Origin: Bradysia coprophila
Lineage: Eukaryota; Arthropoda; Insecta; Diptera; Sciaridae
Assembly: GCF_014529535.1 (NCBI RefSeq)
Contig: NW_023503608.1
Coordinates: 62,001-126,000, forward strand
Direction: 5' to 3'
Length of the DNA: 64,000 nt
The translations under genes and the position numbers were made by a program. Shown here in pieces: positions 46,831 to 60,744 of the stretch (position 1 is the first letter of the stretch; each line of letters starts with the position of its first letter). The notes under the pieces were generated by a model. It did no database searches. It was given only the letters and a program-made list of their open reading frames with translations, and was not told the origin of the DNA.

Positions 46831-47752
46831 CGTAACCGCCTACCGTTTGTTGCATCTTTTGTAGGTAAAAGTTAAGGACTTTCATTTTTGTAGTTTGCTT
46901 GTAGGAGCTTGAGTCGGCTCTTTTTGTCTTTTTTAAGCGTATAATCGATCCAATTAAAACATATTTCCTCATGAAAGCGGTCCAAAATATGAAACTGTTT
47001 TTTAGCCAGATGCGGTCTTAATTCACAAATCTTGCCGTCTCTAGGCTAGTATAACAGGATTGTGTTCCTGTTTCATATAATTGGAATTTTACATGAGATT
47101 TTTTAAATTTTAAATCGACCTAAATGCAGAGTATGTTCATAAGTACACTTTCATTTTATCTTACTGATATGCTGCTAAATTTAGAATGCGCAATACTCGA
47201 TATTGTTATTGAGCTAATCGGTTAATGGTGTTATCAGTTGATGATGAATATCTAAAAGCTAAATTTAAAATGAAAAGATTTGTTGTTCGTCAGCGTTTGC
47301 AATGCTGACCTGAACATTCGTTGTTCCAATATGTTATCTGAGCGTTAGATAACATTCCACATATTCTTTCGGCTTGGTGTACAAGGTAGAAGTGTTGTTC
47401 CGTTGCACATGACAATGTTACATTGAATTAAATATTGAAACAGGGCAACTTCAGATTGTCACACTGTCTGGCTGGACCTGAAATTATTATTCCGATCTGG
47501 AATACGTTCCTTTTTGTAGCTCCGTAATGAACAACAGATAGACAATGACATCGACTACATTCGAACTATTGTCCGGATCTCTGGTTGGTTGAGTTAGTTT
47601 TGCTTGATCTGAACTTATCCTTGTTCCGAGCTGTTCCGAGCTGAGTATCCAGTTCCCGAATTGGAGGATTTTAAGTCCTTAGGTCCCTTTACTAGTTTTC
47701 CTCTATGAAATGTCATTAAAAAATAATTCCAAGTTTTCTGGGATCAGGATTG

Positions 47753-47902
47753 AGAGTTGCCGCACTTCTTGGACTGAACATACTAAATCGGAATAAATGG
47801 GTCTATTTCATATGATAGTAATTGAACTAAATAAACTAAATTGAAGCTAACATCCTAGCTGGGGCCTAATCCAATTTAGGCCAAGAAGTGCGGCACCACT
47901 CG
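47753..47902. mobile_element. MITE with TGCCGCACTTCTTGG ends
   Basis: TGCCGCACTTCTTGG at 47758-47772 is exactly inverted at 47881-47895, with GAGT-like bases outside. The interior is AT-rich and non-coding. Confidence 0.6.
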
Positions 47903-50900
47903 ATTTATCTCAGAAAATATAGAGACGTTGAATGTCTTATTCAGATCGAACAGTTCTTTAAGGAATTTTATCAACTCCTGAAAGTAATCCAAATAATCGT
48001 TGGAATGGTTGTTGAACTAGGGATACCTCTTTGCGTCTACTCGACATGTGCGTAGCATATATTTTGTCATACAATCGAAAGTCAATAATTGTCCACAAAG
48101 TGAATTTTTATCGATATATTCCAAGACTTAGTTACAACAATGATCCTAATTTCCATTAGAAAAGTAGCATTACTGGTGGGCATTGGTCACTTAATTTACA
48201 ACTGCCTGGAGATAATTTCATTTTATTATCTAACAATCAGAGAGATAAATAATTGTATTTTACGTAAAATTGTAAAATGATATTTTATTATTCGTGCTGC
48301 CCATCAACATAGCAATATGTATACCATTTGGAATAGGTTATATCCATGAAAAACACGCATTCGCTTCAAATATTCGAATGTGTATAATTTCAATAAAAAA
48401 TTATGAGCAAACTTGTTTCAATTCTATAATTACGACGACGTCATCATTGACGTCCGAGCCTGTGTATGTGAATATATATTTCCAAATATTGGAAGTTTGT
48501 TTTGTTCAAATTTTGTTAGTTAGGTGATATTTTGAATGTGAATCGAAATACTGCACTGTTTTAATACTTATAATACTCTCGTTGAATAATGTTGTCCAAG
48601 AAATTTAAAATGAAAAACAAAATCAGTTTTATCTTTTGTATATTTCTGCTACTTTATCTTTAAGCAAACATGATAAATGTGTGATTGATAACAGTAATTT
48701 CTTTAAAAGTTAAAGCTGTGCAACCGGGTATTTACGGCCATTTTATTGCTGTTTTGCGCGTCATTCGTACAGAGAAAAACAATTTGTCTGATACATATAA
48801 GTAGCTGTTTCGAGGCTTAACGAATTCTTTTGTTACGTAACTTATAAGACACCCACTTGCTTTTATATCAAGCCAATCCCATTTATGAGTATTATGTCTC
48901 TCACATTACAAGAAATACCGTTCGTATGCACAATCTATTATCTTTTAAAAACAGGTACCACGATATATTCAACGTTTCCTATAGCTTAACAAAGATCAAT
49001 GGTTCAAAGCTCCTGTATCAATGGTAGGAACGATGTTAGTTATAGGTGATAAATTCTTTTTATCACTTCCGTTTGCGCACTTTCTTTTATAATATAATTT
49101 TAGACGTCGTCGTTTAATCAAAGTTAGAGAAATAGAGCCGAGAATTCGTTATGTTAGTTTCAATTTTAAGATTATCATCAATCAAACCATTTGCACAACC
49201 AATTTTTAGCAGTCACTTTAAGGCACGAACTCACCTTATTTTTAGCATTATTCAAATTTGGAAGATAATACGGATAAAACATACTACGTATATACTCGCT
49301 GGATTATCGTTAGTTTTTGTTAGAAGAGTACTAGAGTAATTAACCGTTTTTTATCTCGTAAAGTTGACGAGGTTTCAAAGAAACGATCAATCTCTTTATC
49401 ATTTGTGGAAAAACACCGTATTACTAATTCGAAAACTACATCCATGAAGTGCCATCCTTGAAAGTAATGAATTTATTTTCTAGATTACAGGCACGTGACA
49501 TCGAAGAATGTATATTTTCTCTCAAAAAATTATTTTATTTATGTGTGTAGGTGAGGCAATGACTTTAACTGTCGAATAGTTTTTGATTGAACGCTTCGTT
49601 TTGGTGACGTATTCAATAGAAATTTGCTATCAATTTCCCTTTGCTAATATGATACTCGTGTTAGGTGCAAATGCAGCCGCTGTTCAAGTTAACGTCAACA
49701 TAATTTGTCGAAACGAGCCCTCGGCCTTTTCAGCCGTTGCACTAGATCGCCGTTAATATTTCTCTCGCTGCGCTCATTTCTTTAAACAGCTTATCTGAAT
49801 TAAATTTTTGGTTTTGTCTTCTTGTAATATTAACTTTACTGAATATTACATACAGGTGTCGAATTAAAGAATATTTTTAGCACATTCAAGTCCTAACAAT
49901 AATCTTTTTAACTGAAACTGTCTAGTGCAAAACGAAAATACTACGTCAAACTTAAGCTCCTCCAAAATCGGAGAGATAAGATTTTCATCCAGCTAAAAAT
50001 TGTTTTCTATTTTAAAAACGAAAATGGTATACTTAACTGTAGAGCTGAATATGATACTGATAAGACCAAAGTCTATTTAAATATTATACACAAAAATCCA
50101 AATTCTTTTTCTTATTTTCTCCGGCACATTTAATAAGGTTTAATATTGTGTGGTTACTTAATTAATTTTTTCCTCTCTATCGGACTGCTATCTCTGCTCT
50201 GTGTTACAACTACAACAATATTAACCTCAATATATTTTTATTTTGAATGCATGAAATACATGCGAGGCTTTTATCTCGAAAGACGTATCGTCACCAGACT
50301 ATGGTTGACTTCAAGTCAAACAACAAAAATAATTATTATGCGACAGTGTGTTAGTTATTCAGCTGATATTCACATCACACTGAGTGAATAAAATTCTTTT
50401 TTTTTTTGTAAATTGTCTGTTCATAAAGTGGATTACAATTTCAATTTTTTTTTTCTTATATAAAAATATTGAAATCATTTAAATTTGTAATAATCAAAAA
50501 TACAAAAAAAAAATGTTTTTGTGCCCAGCATTAACATGAGAAAAACAATTAACAATGGAAAAATATTCGTGTTCGTTTCATTAAAATACTTACAACGACT
50601 GAAATTTATGTCGTTTTTCTGAAACGGAAGAGGTAATAGAGATATCATGAATGAATATTTGATGAAACGAAGTGCTTTGTGTGATTGATTATTGAATAAA
50701 AAATGGATTAAATAAAAATAGTTTTTCCAGCATTGACATGGATAAGTAACTGTAGTTCCTTTTGAACATGTAACGTTCTCAACATGCTATTAAATTGTTA
50801 TGATAGTACTGAATGTACATTGTAAGCGTAAAAAAATGTTATGCCAAGCATATTAACTTTGGTTAAATGTTATTGGAGTGACTTTGTACTGATAAAGTAT

Positions 50901-53900
50901 CTAGTGATGTATTTAAAGTCGAACATGCCACTTATAAGGATGTAAGGTAAAGAATATAATGTTTTGGAAGTTAAAAAAAAAAAAAAAAGAAAAACAAAAC
51001 TTAGTTACCGCGGCTAGTGTTACTCGACTATCTTCACAATTTTTAAAATCTATATCGTGAAGTGTAGAAACTAGAAACCAATACGCACACAAAACTTCTT
51101 ACACTGTTGTTAAAGCAGATCATTCACTACCCACATGATGTAATTGAAAAATCAAATGGGAATCCCTATCGCAGTTATTAATTATGAAAATGTTAAACTG
51201 GAAATGGTACGCTGACCGCTAACAATAATATTCTTTTAATCTGGCGAAATTAGCCAATCTATTTACTTGTTCAGCAGAAAAAAAAAGTTGTTTTCAATTT
51301 ATTATTCGGCGATAATATTATGCCAATCTGAACACAAAAAAAAACGAGAACATCTTTTTGGAACATTTGCTAAAGCGGCAGACTATGTGTGTTTCATTAG
51401 GTACACATTTATATCGAATGTTTTTATCGTTTTTTTTTTGTTTTAACTTTTTTTCATTTAATTTCTTGTTATAAATTTTGCAATTTTTTGGTTACATAAG
51501 TTGCCGGTTATGTAAAACCAATTATGTGATTTTAAGCGTGTAATGTTGTGTCGAATAGAATCTATCATCGATGGTAACATTCATTAACATTGTAACAGGG
51601 TTAAACGAGTGGAAAATAACAGAAACATTGATCTAGTGTACACAAAGCACCTTCAGTTCATTACAGCGCTTTTTACACCATAATCAACAATAACCAGTAT
51701 TCAATCAAAAAGGATAATTTACCAGCAGTTACGTTATCCATAACATATCACGAAGCATTTTCTCTTTAACGACTAGAAAATACACTTAATTCATATTTCG
51801 GATATTAGTTAGGAATCCACTATTGCTGCTAATATGGTATTCATTCGAAAAAAAAAATGTTTGTTCAAGGCCTTTATCCGTTTAATATAATAACCTTCGT
51901 TTAATCTCGCATTAGGGTTCATTAAGTTTATCATGACGCGAATGTTGTTGAAGAAAGTTTTTTTTTGTTCCTGTTCAAACACCCTCGGAAACAATTTTGT
52001 TCTAGTCGATAAATGGAATTCTTACATAGTTTTCTATACGGGAAGTTTTACGAAAATTGTGTGGATAATTGATCCATTGATTCGAGCACCGATTTCAGCG
52101 TAGTCGTTTACGAAAATTGGTTTTTTCGACTTGATTTCATTTAATGGAAAAAAATGAACCTTGACCGAATTTCCAGTGTAGACGCTTTGCTTTAATTTTG
52201 TCCGATACGCTGAAAATACTCCTTTTATCCGATTTAAGGTGAACAATTTTTAAAACAAATTGGTTGAACTTAAACAACTTTCATAATTTACAGATAATAA
52301 TAATGTTGTCTGTCTCAATTATTCCAGAGTGAAATGGTTGATAATAACATTATCATTAAACCGTTTTCTCTGTATTCGTATTTATACGACCCAATACACA
52401 CAATATTATTAACTTATCGCTACAAAGTCCTAGCAATAGTTTCAAATTGCAATAATGGTCGAACCAAAAATTTTCTCTTTCCATGATTTTCAGGCTCCAA
52501 GAAATTCTACTGATTTTGTTTATTGTCTATGAACGCTTTTTCGTGCCTGAAAGATTGTTACATATCTTACTCTGTTAGTGCAACCGCAAGGCGTAGATTC
52601 ATTATCTATAAATTAATTTAAATATTGAATTACGTTATTGGTATATGGCTTCATTGAGTACTTGCACAACTTCGTTTTATATATGTTAACCTTTAATGAA
52701 ATAACCGGTTCTTTCTATACTCAAATTCGATATTGACTAATGCTAATTTAAAATATATTTCACTGAACTATACTGAAACACCATCAACATCTACGTCAAG
52801 TTGGATCTGATCTCGGATAGAATCTAATCTACATCACAATACATACACCCTTCGATTCGATGAGTGAGTGGCTGAGGTGTTAAATTGAATTTCAAGTAAC
52901 ACTCGTGAGTGCGCTTGACCATCACAATCAATCATTAGACTCACACGATATGGAGTAGCGTATGAGTATATTGGAATTACGATTAGGATAAAAATAAGAT
53001 GTTGGACCATGCCTGCTATATGTGTGACCTTTGCCAACAGTAGATTTTGATTCTATATTATCGATTAATACAGTCGGTAAATATTACTATTAAAAATTGA
53101 TAGTTGCTAGCTGGCTGTTAATGTTTATGAATTTGTATAGGTGCAAGCAGTGTTGATTTAAATTTTTACTTGTCTATTCGCATGCGAGTTGTTTATAATA
53201 GGCCATTTATATCTGTGTCTGTATACTTGAAATCTTACGAAAAAGTCAATAAAAATGACTAGCAGAAACGACCACTCGCTCAAATAGAATATTTAGACAA
53301 AATGTTAATATTGACCAAACTTGATTGTGTACGCAACCATAAAATTCGTAATTTTCGCTTTCTGAGATGAAAGCATAATAAAAAAAAGGCAATGGTGAAT
53401 AAGTCACGAGACTACTAACCGCTGCCAGTGTTAAAATTGTAATGCGAACGGTCCGTTACTATCTAATCGGTAATTTTCCTGTTGAACTGTTTAACTTGAA
53501 ATTGCTTTAAACAAATCACATTACGGATCTTATTGCTCTTTGCTGGGAGTTACTAACTACTGCTTAGAGACTTCTTTGATAAACAGCAGTTTCAAAATTT
53601 TTGTTTGTTCTAGCTGAGGTTTATAATCTACGTGAGAGATTTATCTCTTTCTATTTTTTATGTTGGACGAAGTGTAACTTCCAGCGACTATTTTTGTTAT
53701 TAATCTTCATTGAATTTCATGCTGCATTAACATTAATGTTAATAACGAAAGCTATAACCAGTTTATGGGTAATCTTGCATTATTCTTACGGTATTTAGAA
53801 CGACTGTCGTAAAATTCAATAAAATTTACCAACCGGTCTGTCATTTTGGAAACTTTAAAATTACATCAAACATTAACCCGTTAAAATGATATACAAATTC

Positions 53901-54469
53901 AAGAGTGGCAACAACAATAGTAGATTACTATACCAGATCACGATGAGGAAAAGTATCCGAGAGCTTCAGCCCGAGCTGGATACGTGATATTGAATTACTT
54001 CCTGCGTGCAGTATACTATTTTTCAAAACTTCGGCAAGAAAATAGTTATTATAGTCCCTCCCCTTTCGGGTGACCTGTGTCCAGAGCGTAGCGACACCCT
54101 AAAATGCACCTTTTCTTCCCTCATTGATCAAAATAACTTACGTAATTGTTTGGAACTTTGTATTTTGCCTTGTGTGGTTGCATACTTTGCCTTCGGTTTG
54201 AGCTGCCGTTAAACGCGCACAAGAAACATGGGAAAATGGTGATAAAGATTTTACAGCCAAGCAAATTTTCATGATGAATTTCTCTACTTAAAAAATTACA
54301 CCAACTAAGACTTAGCCTGCAAGGCGTGCATAAAAACCAACAGATTCAAAAAAAAGGATAGCGTTCAATGCATTTCTATTTTAAGGGTCGTTACGATGAT
54401 AACATTTTTGGCCAATTAAACGAGAGCCTTCGATGAGGCTATTCACGTCGCTTTTGTTTGTTACAGAAT

Positions 54470-55870
54470 ATGGAGCCAAGCACTAAGCGGATTAAGCTTG
54501 ACAGCAGTCATTCGACGGACACCACATCATTTCAAATAAAATCAATTCTTTCGGATGAGCTGTTAAAAACAATCGATACGGTCGATGTTTATACGATGTC
54601 TATAAATGACAGTAAAAACACATCCGAAATTATGTTGGAAGTGAACAGATTGTTACCCGTTCCAAATTTACAGCATTTGAAGCGAATCAAGAAAAAGGAT
54701 ATGATTCTGTGTCCGGTTAAGGATGTGGCTAATTTCCTAAAAGAAGATGAGGCGTTTTTTGAAAGAGTAAGACATATTTTACCAGACACAGTGCCAAAGA
54801 AATCTGTAGACGAAACAGTCAAATGGTTGCTAGACTTGTCATCGGAATCAAGTAGCAACAAATCCATTTTATCCGAATACCTTCGAGCAAAAGGATTTAA
54901 AGAAGAAATGACCGAGAAATTAACAACGAACGTAACCCTATCACCAGTTCCATCGATTCAACCAAAATTACGTTGGCAGTATAGCATAGCTACGGAACAG
55001 TGGCCTTGTAAATTCCATCTGAATAAACAACTGGAAAACTTATACAGCCACAACGTGTTTAATGAAAATGAGAAAAATTTCCATATCCAATTCATGGAGC
55101 TAAGTTTGTTTATTTCGTCCAATGCGAACGACAAAAGTGTTGGTGTCATTGTCGATCCACGTAACAAACACATTGTAGCTGTCGGTGAAACTCGAATAGA
55201 TTTGCATCCGTTGATGCATTGTTCAATGGTGTTGATTGACATGGTTAGTATTACCGAAACCGGAAATTAAACTTTATGAATGCACTTAGTATCAGCGTTT
55301 TCGTTCAACGTGTAGTGCTGATACTGTTTTGCAAATCAAACATTTAAATTGGCTGTCTGCTGTTAACATGTAAACGGAAATGTTGGATCATATTACTTAA
55401 TATTGCCGACCTCCCGTATCAACTTACAATTGTACAACTGTCTGTTACAGGTTGCTCGATCACAAAACGGTGGTGCTTGGAGAGAGCTGGATATTAGTAC
55501 TGATCATATCGACGATGACTCGTTCAACCACAATGGAATTGACTCTGACATTAGGACTCTCATTGGAACACAGTTTTCAGTAAAATTTGGTGCACAAAAA
55601 CCATCATCTGTAGCGGCACCAACATTGCTACAGACTAATGATTCAACATCAGCCGACAATTTGTCAAAGTATGGACCGTATCTATGTACTGGCTACGATG
55701 TTTATTTGACTGATGAACCTTGCATCATGTGCGCGATGGCTCTGGTGCATAGTCGAGCACGCAGAATATTTTTCCACAGACCGAACGCGAATGGAGCTTT
55801 AAAAACCTTGACTAAACTGCATACCATCAAAGCACTTAACCACCACTATGAAGTTTATCAAATTTCCTGA
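54470..55870 (+). CDS. Adat3: tRNA adenosine deaminase non-catalytic subunit (ADAT3/Tad3)
   Basis: Exons 54470-55243 and 55451-55870 join in phase 0 to 397 aa. An acceptor (TTGTTACAG) lies just before the ATG, so the leader is spliced. The N-terminal half is the Tad3-type RNA-binding extension (HLKRIKKKDMILCPV). The deaminase domain has the zinc ligands H250 (HPLMHCSMV) and C349/C352 (EPCIMCAMALVHSRARRIFF), with KYGPYLCTGYDVYLTDEPC before them. The catalytic Glu of the usual HAE motif is replaced by Ser252 (human ADAT3 has Val), as expected for the inactive partner of ADAT2. The pair deaminates A34 to inosine in tRNA anticodons, an essential nuclear step. The C-terminus ends HHYEVYQIS. An AATAAA is at 55899-55904. 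Confidence 0.95.
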
Positions 55871-56203
55871 ACCATAATTAAGCACACGAATATGTTACAA
55901 TAAACATTTTTGCCTTTACACATCACGTCTGCGGTGTAACAATAAATTTGTGGTAATTTTTATTTGCTGCTTTGATTGGTTCATTTTTTTTTGTTGAATA
56001 AAATGAAGACGTAAGAAACAATGAACTTAAAGTAGTTTTTTGTTAGTCTGAAATGGTTGGTAATTTTTCGTCTCATCCAGAGTTGGGAGGACTTAGAGGG
56101 ATATTTTGTTTTGACTCGCAACTTTTGTGAAGTAAACTGATAAATCGCCACTGATTTCTTCTTTTGGTATCAGTAGTAAATGCTCAACGCAGTGGTTGAA
56201 ACA

Positions 56204-56347
56204 CAGGCCCGGACTGGCCATATGGTGAATTCGGGGAATTCCCGATGGGCCTTTTGGATTTTTGTATGAGAATTTTTAATTTGTGGGCCTTTTTAAATTG
56301 AGTTGCATGGAGCCCCCGATGGGCTTTTTCGAGCCAGTCCGGTACTG
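56204..56347. mobile_element. hAT-type MITE, 144 bp, perfect 8-bp target duplication
   Basis: Ends CAGGCCCGGACTGGCC and AGCCAGTCCGGTACTG; TTGAAACA flanks both sides (56196-56203, 56348-56355). CCCGATGGGC appears on both sides of the centre. This end sequence is common to hAT MITEs in many animals. Relatives: 17288 and a single end (CAGGACTGGCC) at about 62687. Confidence 0.9.
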
Positions 56348-57234
56348 TTGAAACAGTTATTTACGTGTATGTCTCCAACGATTCATTTTAGACAATTACG
56401 CTAGTTGTAGAAGCAAAAGATCAACCTTCCAAGACAGGAACGAATGTAGGTTTTCATGCAAAGGGACGTAAACTCGAGAAAAACCCCAAAATTTACCTCT
56501 TTTTCGTCCCCGAAGCATGAACATAAAAATTTTCTTTTTTTAGTGGTTTCAAAATGTTTTAAAATTTTGATCACTATTCTTAATCTTATACTATAAACCA
56601 GCGTGTGTGACCACGCGAGCCTCCCAACTTCTTTTCATGCACAATCATGACAGAAACCCAATGATCAAAAGTACTGTGGACTTACTTATGAGAGCAACAG
56701 TGAATATATACTGAAACAAGTTTAAAGTGATATGTGTGCATATATTGACGAGTCAGATGTAAATACTTCAAGGAGGAAACTTGTTTTTGGGAAAGTTTAA
56801 ATGCAATGAAAATCGTTTTGATGTCATTGAAATGAATGGAATGGGATGGTTACATATTTTACGCTAATTTACTCAAGTACATTTATTGATTGCAGTCGAT
56901 TGGTGCATCATATTTCGTAGTGCAAAATATACCATACCATATACAATGCATAAGAGTTAATTGATAAAAGTAAATCAATTGACTTCCATTAACCCAATAG
57001 TTTCATTATGATTTTGAAGGTTTGTCGAAAAAAAAGTTGTACTCTAGGGCGACCGTTAACATAATCAGATATTCAATCAAATCAAAACTAGTTTCCCCAA
57101 CTTATTGAAAAAAAAAACACCACACAACGTTCACGTGTTCGATATCTCGATATCATAGAGATACATAAAGTTTACCAACAGAAACTTGTTTTACTCGGTC
57201 AATTAGCTCCATGATTATCGTTCGTAGTATTAAT

Positions 57235-57318
57235 ATGTTTTCAGTTGTTTTCGTTCTTGCAGCAGTCGTGTACGGATTTCAAGCTTGTGAAGAAACTTTG
57301 TCGATATACGTAAATTAA
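57235..57318 (+). CDS. Candidate secreted peptide or signal-peptide exon
   Basis: ATG at 57235 starts MFSVVFVLAAVVYGFQACEE, a clear signal-peptide shape with a likely cut after QA. The frame stops after 27 residues. A donor-like TAC|GTAAAT just before the stop suggests this is a first exon. I could not find a convincing second exon, and no family is recognised. It may be a decayed gene. Confidence 0.3.
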   Translation: MFSVVFVLAAVVYGFQACEETLSIYVN

Positions 57319-57875
57319 ATGAGTGTTTGACTACATCAATTTTTTCGTTATTGTTTACTCATATTGATTGTGATGTCCAGTGATGAAAAATGTAATTTTA
57401 ATTTATATTTTGAATACACAAATTCGCTCAACTATCAAGATTCAATATATGAGTGCAGGGCTTACTTTAGAGAATTTTAATTCCGAAAATTCCGAAAACT
57501 TTGAAAAAGTTCCGAAAAAGTTCTGAAAAATTCCGAAAAAATATTTCAGAATTTTTTGGAAATGTCATCATTTACTCTCTTCAATACACACTCGTATGAA
57601 CTGAATACATTTCTATTGGCGTTAGTGTTTTAAATATACTTCTACTAATGCTATTCAGTCGAACTATATACTCGCGTTCAAAATTGCTGAAATTGTTGGT
57701 TGGATTGATCTTAAATGTTCTTCAATTTTTTTTTGTTATTGAAAAATTTACGAGTGGACTTTGTACTCTGTTGTTTGTATTCATGCAACCACTTATATTA
57801 TAAGTATGCTGAGGATTCCTTATAAACTTTTTAATGTTGCTGAGTGGTTGCTAAACGGAAGAAGGTTTTTAGTTA

Positions 57876-58041
57876 GGGGCTGTTCATAAATTACGTAACG
57901 CTAGAGGGGGGAGGGGGGGGTATGACGCAAGCGTTACGGTTCTAACAAAATTGGGTCAAACTTGACCCTTTTAGCGTTACAGACCCGGGGGGGGGTCTGA
58001 AAAATGTTGATTTTTGCGTTACGTAATTTATGAACGGCCCC
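57876..58041. mobile_element. MITE, 166 bp, TTA target duplication
   Basis: Ends GGGGCTGTTCATAAATTACG and, inverted, GGGGCCGTTCATAAATTACG, with TTA on both outer sides (57873-57875, 58042-58044). The interior has G-runs and GCGTTAC motifs. A 3-bp TTA duplication fits PIF/Harbinger-type elements, but superfamily is uncertain. This end sequence recurs widely in insect genomes in my memory. Confidence 0.8.
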
Positions 58042-58044
58042 TTA

Positions 58045-60744
58045 GGTCTTTTTCTGAACTGTCAGAGAAAGATACTTCCATTATAATGGGTCTCATTTTC
58101 CGTTTTATTTTTTCTTCTTCTTTTCTACTGCTTAACATTTTCTGTTTAAAAAACTTCCACTGAAGTTTCTTCAACCTTACACGTCTCATACTCCAATAAA
58201 TAAGTGGTGATCAGTCTGATACGAAGCTGATGAATAAACGCTGTGTGATGGCATTCTAAAAATCTAATAAATATTGTGGTACCGATAAAGTCAAAGATTG
58301 AAAGGTTTCAGAACGGAAGAGACTCTGGGCATACTTTTATTTACCTTACTTCGCTACTGGCAAACTTGTTTCAAAGTGAAAATTTTGAAAATATGTCTGC
58401 AAGAGCAAGTCAACCCACAATTACGTAAAATCAACACAGTATTTCGAGAGTGCAGTTGCATGTAATAATTCGCAATATTTTCGAATCGGTGTGTTTTGTT
58501 ATAACTTGTCGTTGTGGCGATGAAATGATTCTAATTTTTATGCATTCGATGCCAGCGAAAAATATTCGAGTTTAATAAGTACCCTCAGACTCATTTACAT
58601 TTCCTTAACTCATTTAGACTAAAGAGTTGTAAAATGTGAATCGTTCAAACAGTCATATGCTGTCGACAACCACTGCTGAAATACATGATAAATTCTAGCT
58701 AGTGTCTTCCTATAAAGGAATGACTATCAAAGCATAAGAAGTAATAGATTGTGTAGCTAACTCGAAACGACTGTTTAATCAATAGAAGTAACAGATTTGA
58801 TTACTACATTTCAAAATGTACTGAAGTACTCTTCTTCCATTGAAAGACAACAATATGAATAAGTGTGTGTTTGATGTGTTTAATAAAGCTTTTTGTCGCT
58901 ATAAAATGCACAATTATATCAATTACAAACAATCCACTAAATCACTCATCATTTTTTTCCACTTTATTTCCAGATCTTGTGATCGCGAATCAGCCAACAA
59001 CAGTTGAACCTTTTTTGGTGTTCATCCCATAAATGATAAATCATTCACACAAATTAATTGTGCTTTAACGTGGCCTTTTTAATTGATCTCAATTGTGGCA
59101 AATAATATTAAATACGCGAGCAAGGCGTTTTAAATCGTAAAAAAACGAGACTTTAGGACTTAAGATTAAAAGCAGAGAAATTAAGAAGAACTATTGTCTG
59201 TGGACAAACCTATAAAACATCTGTGAAGTGAAGACAAATTTTAGCTTGTGCAAGAATACAGAACATTTCAGTGACTTAATTCATTCGGTCAATTTAAATA
59301 TTTGTTATAATTAAAACCGAACGCAACAATATCCACACAATAACATATCAATAAACAAACCAATTAAGTTTCGTTTATTGTTACCAATTTATCATATCCC
59401 AGCGATCGTGCAAAAGCAAACTGTATCATTGTGATAAAATCATAACCGATTTTACTGACTGTTAAATAATTTCAAGTTTTATTACTATTCAGATCTCGCA
59501 ACTGTGTCTGTGTGTATAAATTCAAATATTTTTTTTTTTCATACAATTTGAGAACAGAAAATTGCGACTGGTGAAGGAAGATTCTCATTAGTATCACTTA
59601 AAGATATCAGTTTGTTTTCGGAATTCGTATAGCAAACAGCTCGTTCAACATATTCGTCAAAATGAAGTATTTCTGCACATTTGGCATGGCAAAACTAGGA
59701 TTTGTATTCTAGGAGTGTACTTCTGGATTAAAAGCGAATTACAACCAAAAACGACAACAAGTGTACTAAAGAAAACGGTTTTTTTCAAACGTTAATCGAA
59801 CGTTGTTAAAGTTAATTATATAAAGAAAGTGACTGAGGTAACACAGAACTATAACGTGAATGACGGAATCTGTGAAGAGAATTGATATCATTCTGATATT
59901 GTGCTTAAAATTTTTGGCTTAAGACGGCGACCCTTCAGTACCATATGGAACAAGTGAAAAATTTTCCAGATTTTATGCCCAACAAAATGCTGTTAAAAAT
60001 TGAAAACACCCTGTTACGAAGCCATCGACAACGTGAAACCACTGGAATTAAGAAATTGTATAACTCGTTTTTCGTCATGTTTTAACTAAAAGACTTGTGT
60101 GTGTTCGGCGAAAAGTGTTATCTAGACATTAAAAATTGTGATTCGAAAATTAATTTTTTTTTTTAAGACGTTGTCCGTACCAGAAACAATATTTTGTTTT
60201 TTGTTTTAATAAAATTAGAAAAATTTAAAGAAGAGCAAATTTTGCACTTGTTGATATTAAATTACATCCCCTACGTGTCGTACAAAGAATAAAAAATATT
60301 TTCATAATATCGCCATATTTAACCGTGTTTTTACGATTACTAAAAGTAATATTGTTACAAATAATAACAAAGTACGGAGAGAATTCTTTTGAACCATATT
60401 GTGATAAAGAAAAATTACTAAATTTGTTGATACATCGTCTCACATTTCATATGCCTGTGAAAAAAGGGGGCAAAAAGAAAAATTTAAGTATTAGGACGAT
60501 GAAAGTGATAATATAGACGGGTATATATTTGTGTGTTTTCTTCTAATACAATAACAACATAAAAAAACGTTTCAAAAAATTTTGTAAAATATTCTGCATT
60601 AAAAAAGTGTGCCCAAAATTGTGCAACGTGAAAATATCAAATATTTAATTACTCAAATATTTTTTCCGACCAAACTGTTTTTGTGCATTTACCCAACATC
60701 CAAGGGGCGATTAGAGGACACCCATAGCGTCTTCAGAGTCACGA
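58045..60744 (+). other. Intergenic, then probable long 5' leader
   Basis: No coding frame recognised. From about 59.4 kb the plus strand becomes A-rich with few T-runs, a texture typical of long insect 5' leaders of regulatory genes, and it leads into the exon at 60745. A possible acceptor (GCGTCTTCAG) is 9 bases before that ATG, so part of this may be intron. The transcription start cannot be placed. Confidence 0.4.

Larger units (their letters stand above)
41989..54469. other. 12.5 kb without recognised genes
   Basis: AT-rich, with many homopolymer runs (for example 50395-50410, 50975-50990). I found no exon with both codon structure and splice signals. Six inverted-repeat elements between 42.3 and 47.9 kb are listed separately; 48-54 kb is nearly free of them. 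It could be a long intergenic or intronic regulatory stretch. GAGCGTAGCG at about 54094 resembles repeat motifs at 35330. Confidence 0.5.
55871..57875. other. Intergenic with MITE and candidate secreted-peptide exon
   Basis: Apart from the MITE at 56204 and the frame at 57235, there is a short tandem array of TTCCGAAAA-type units at about 57478-57540. Its left side begins CAGGGCTTACTTT, like a hAT end without a partner. No other gene recognised. Confidence 0.45.
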
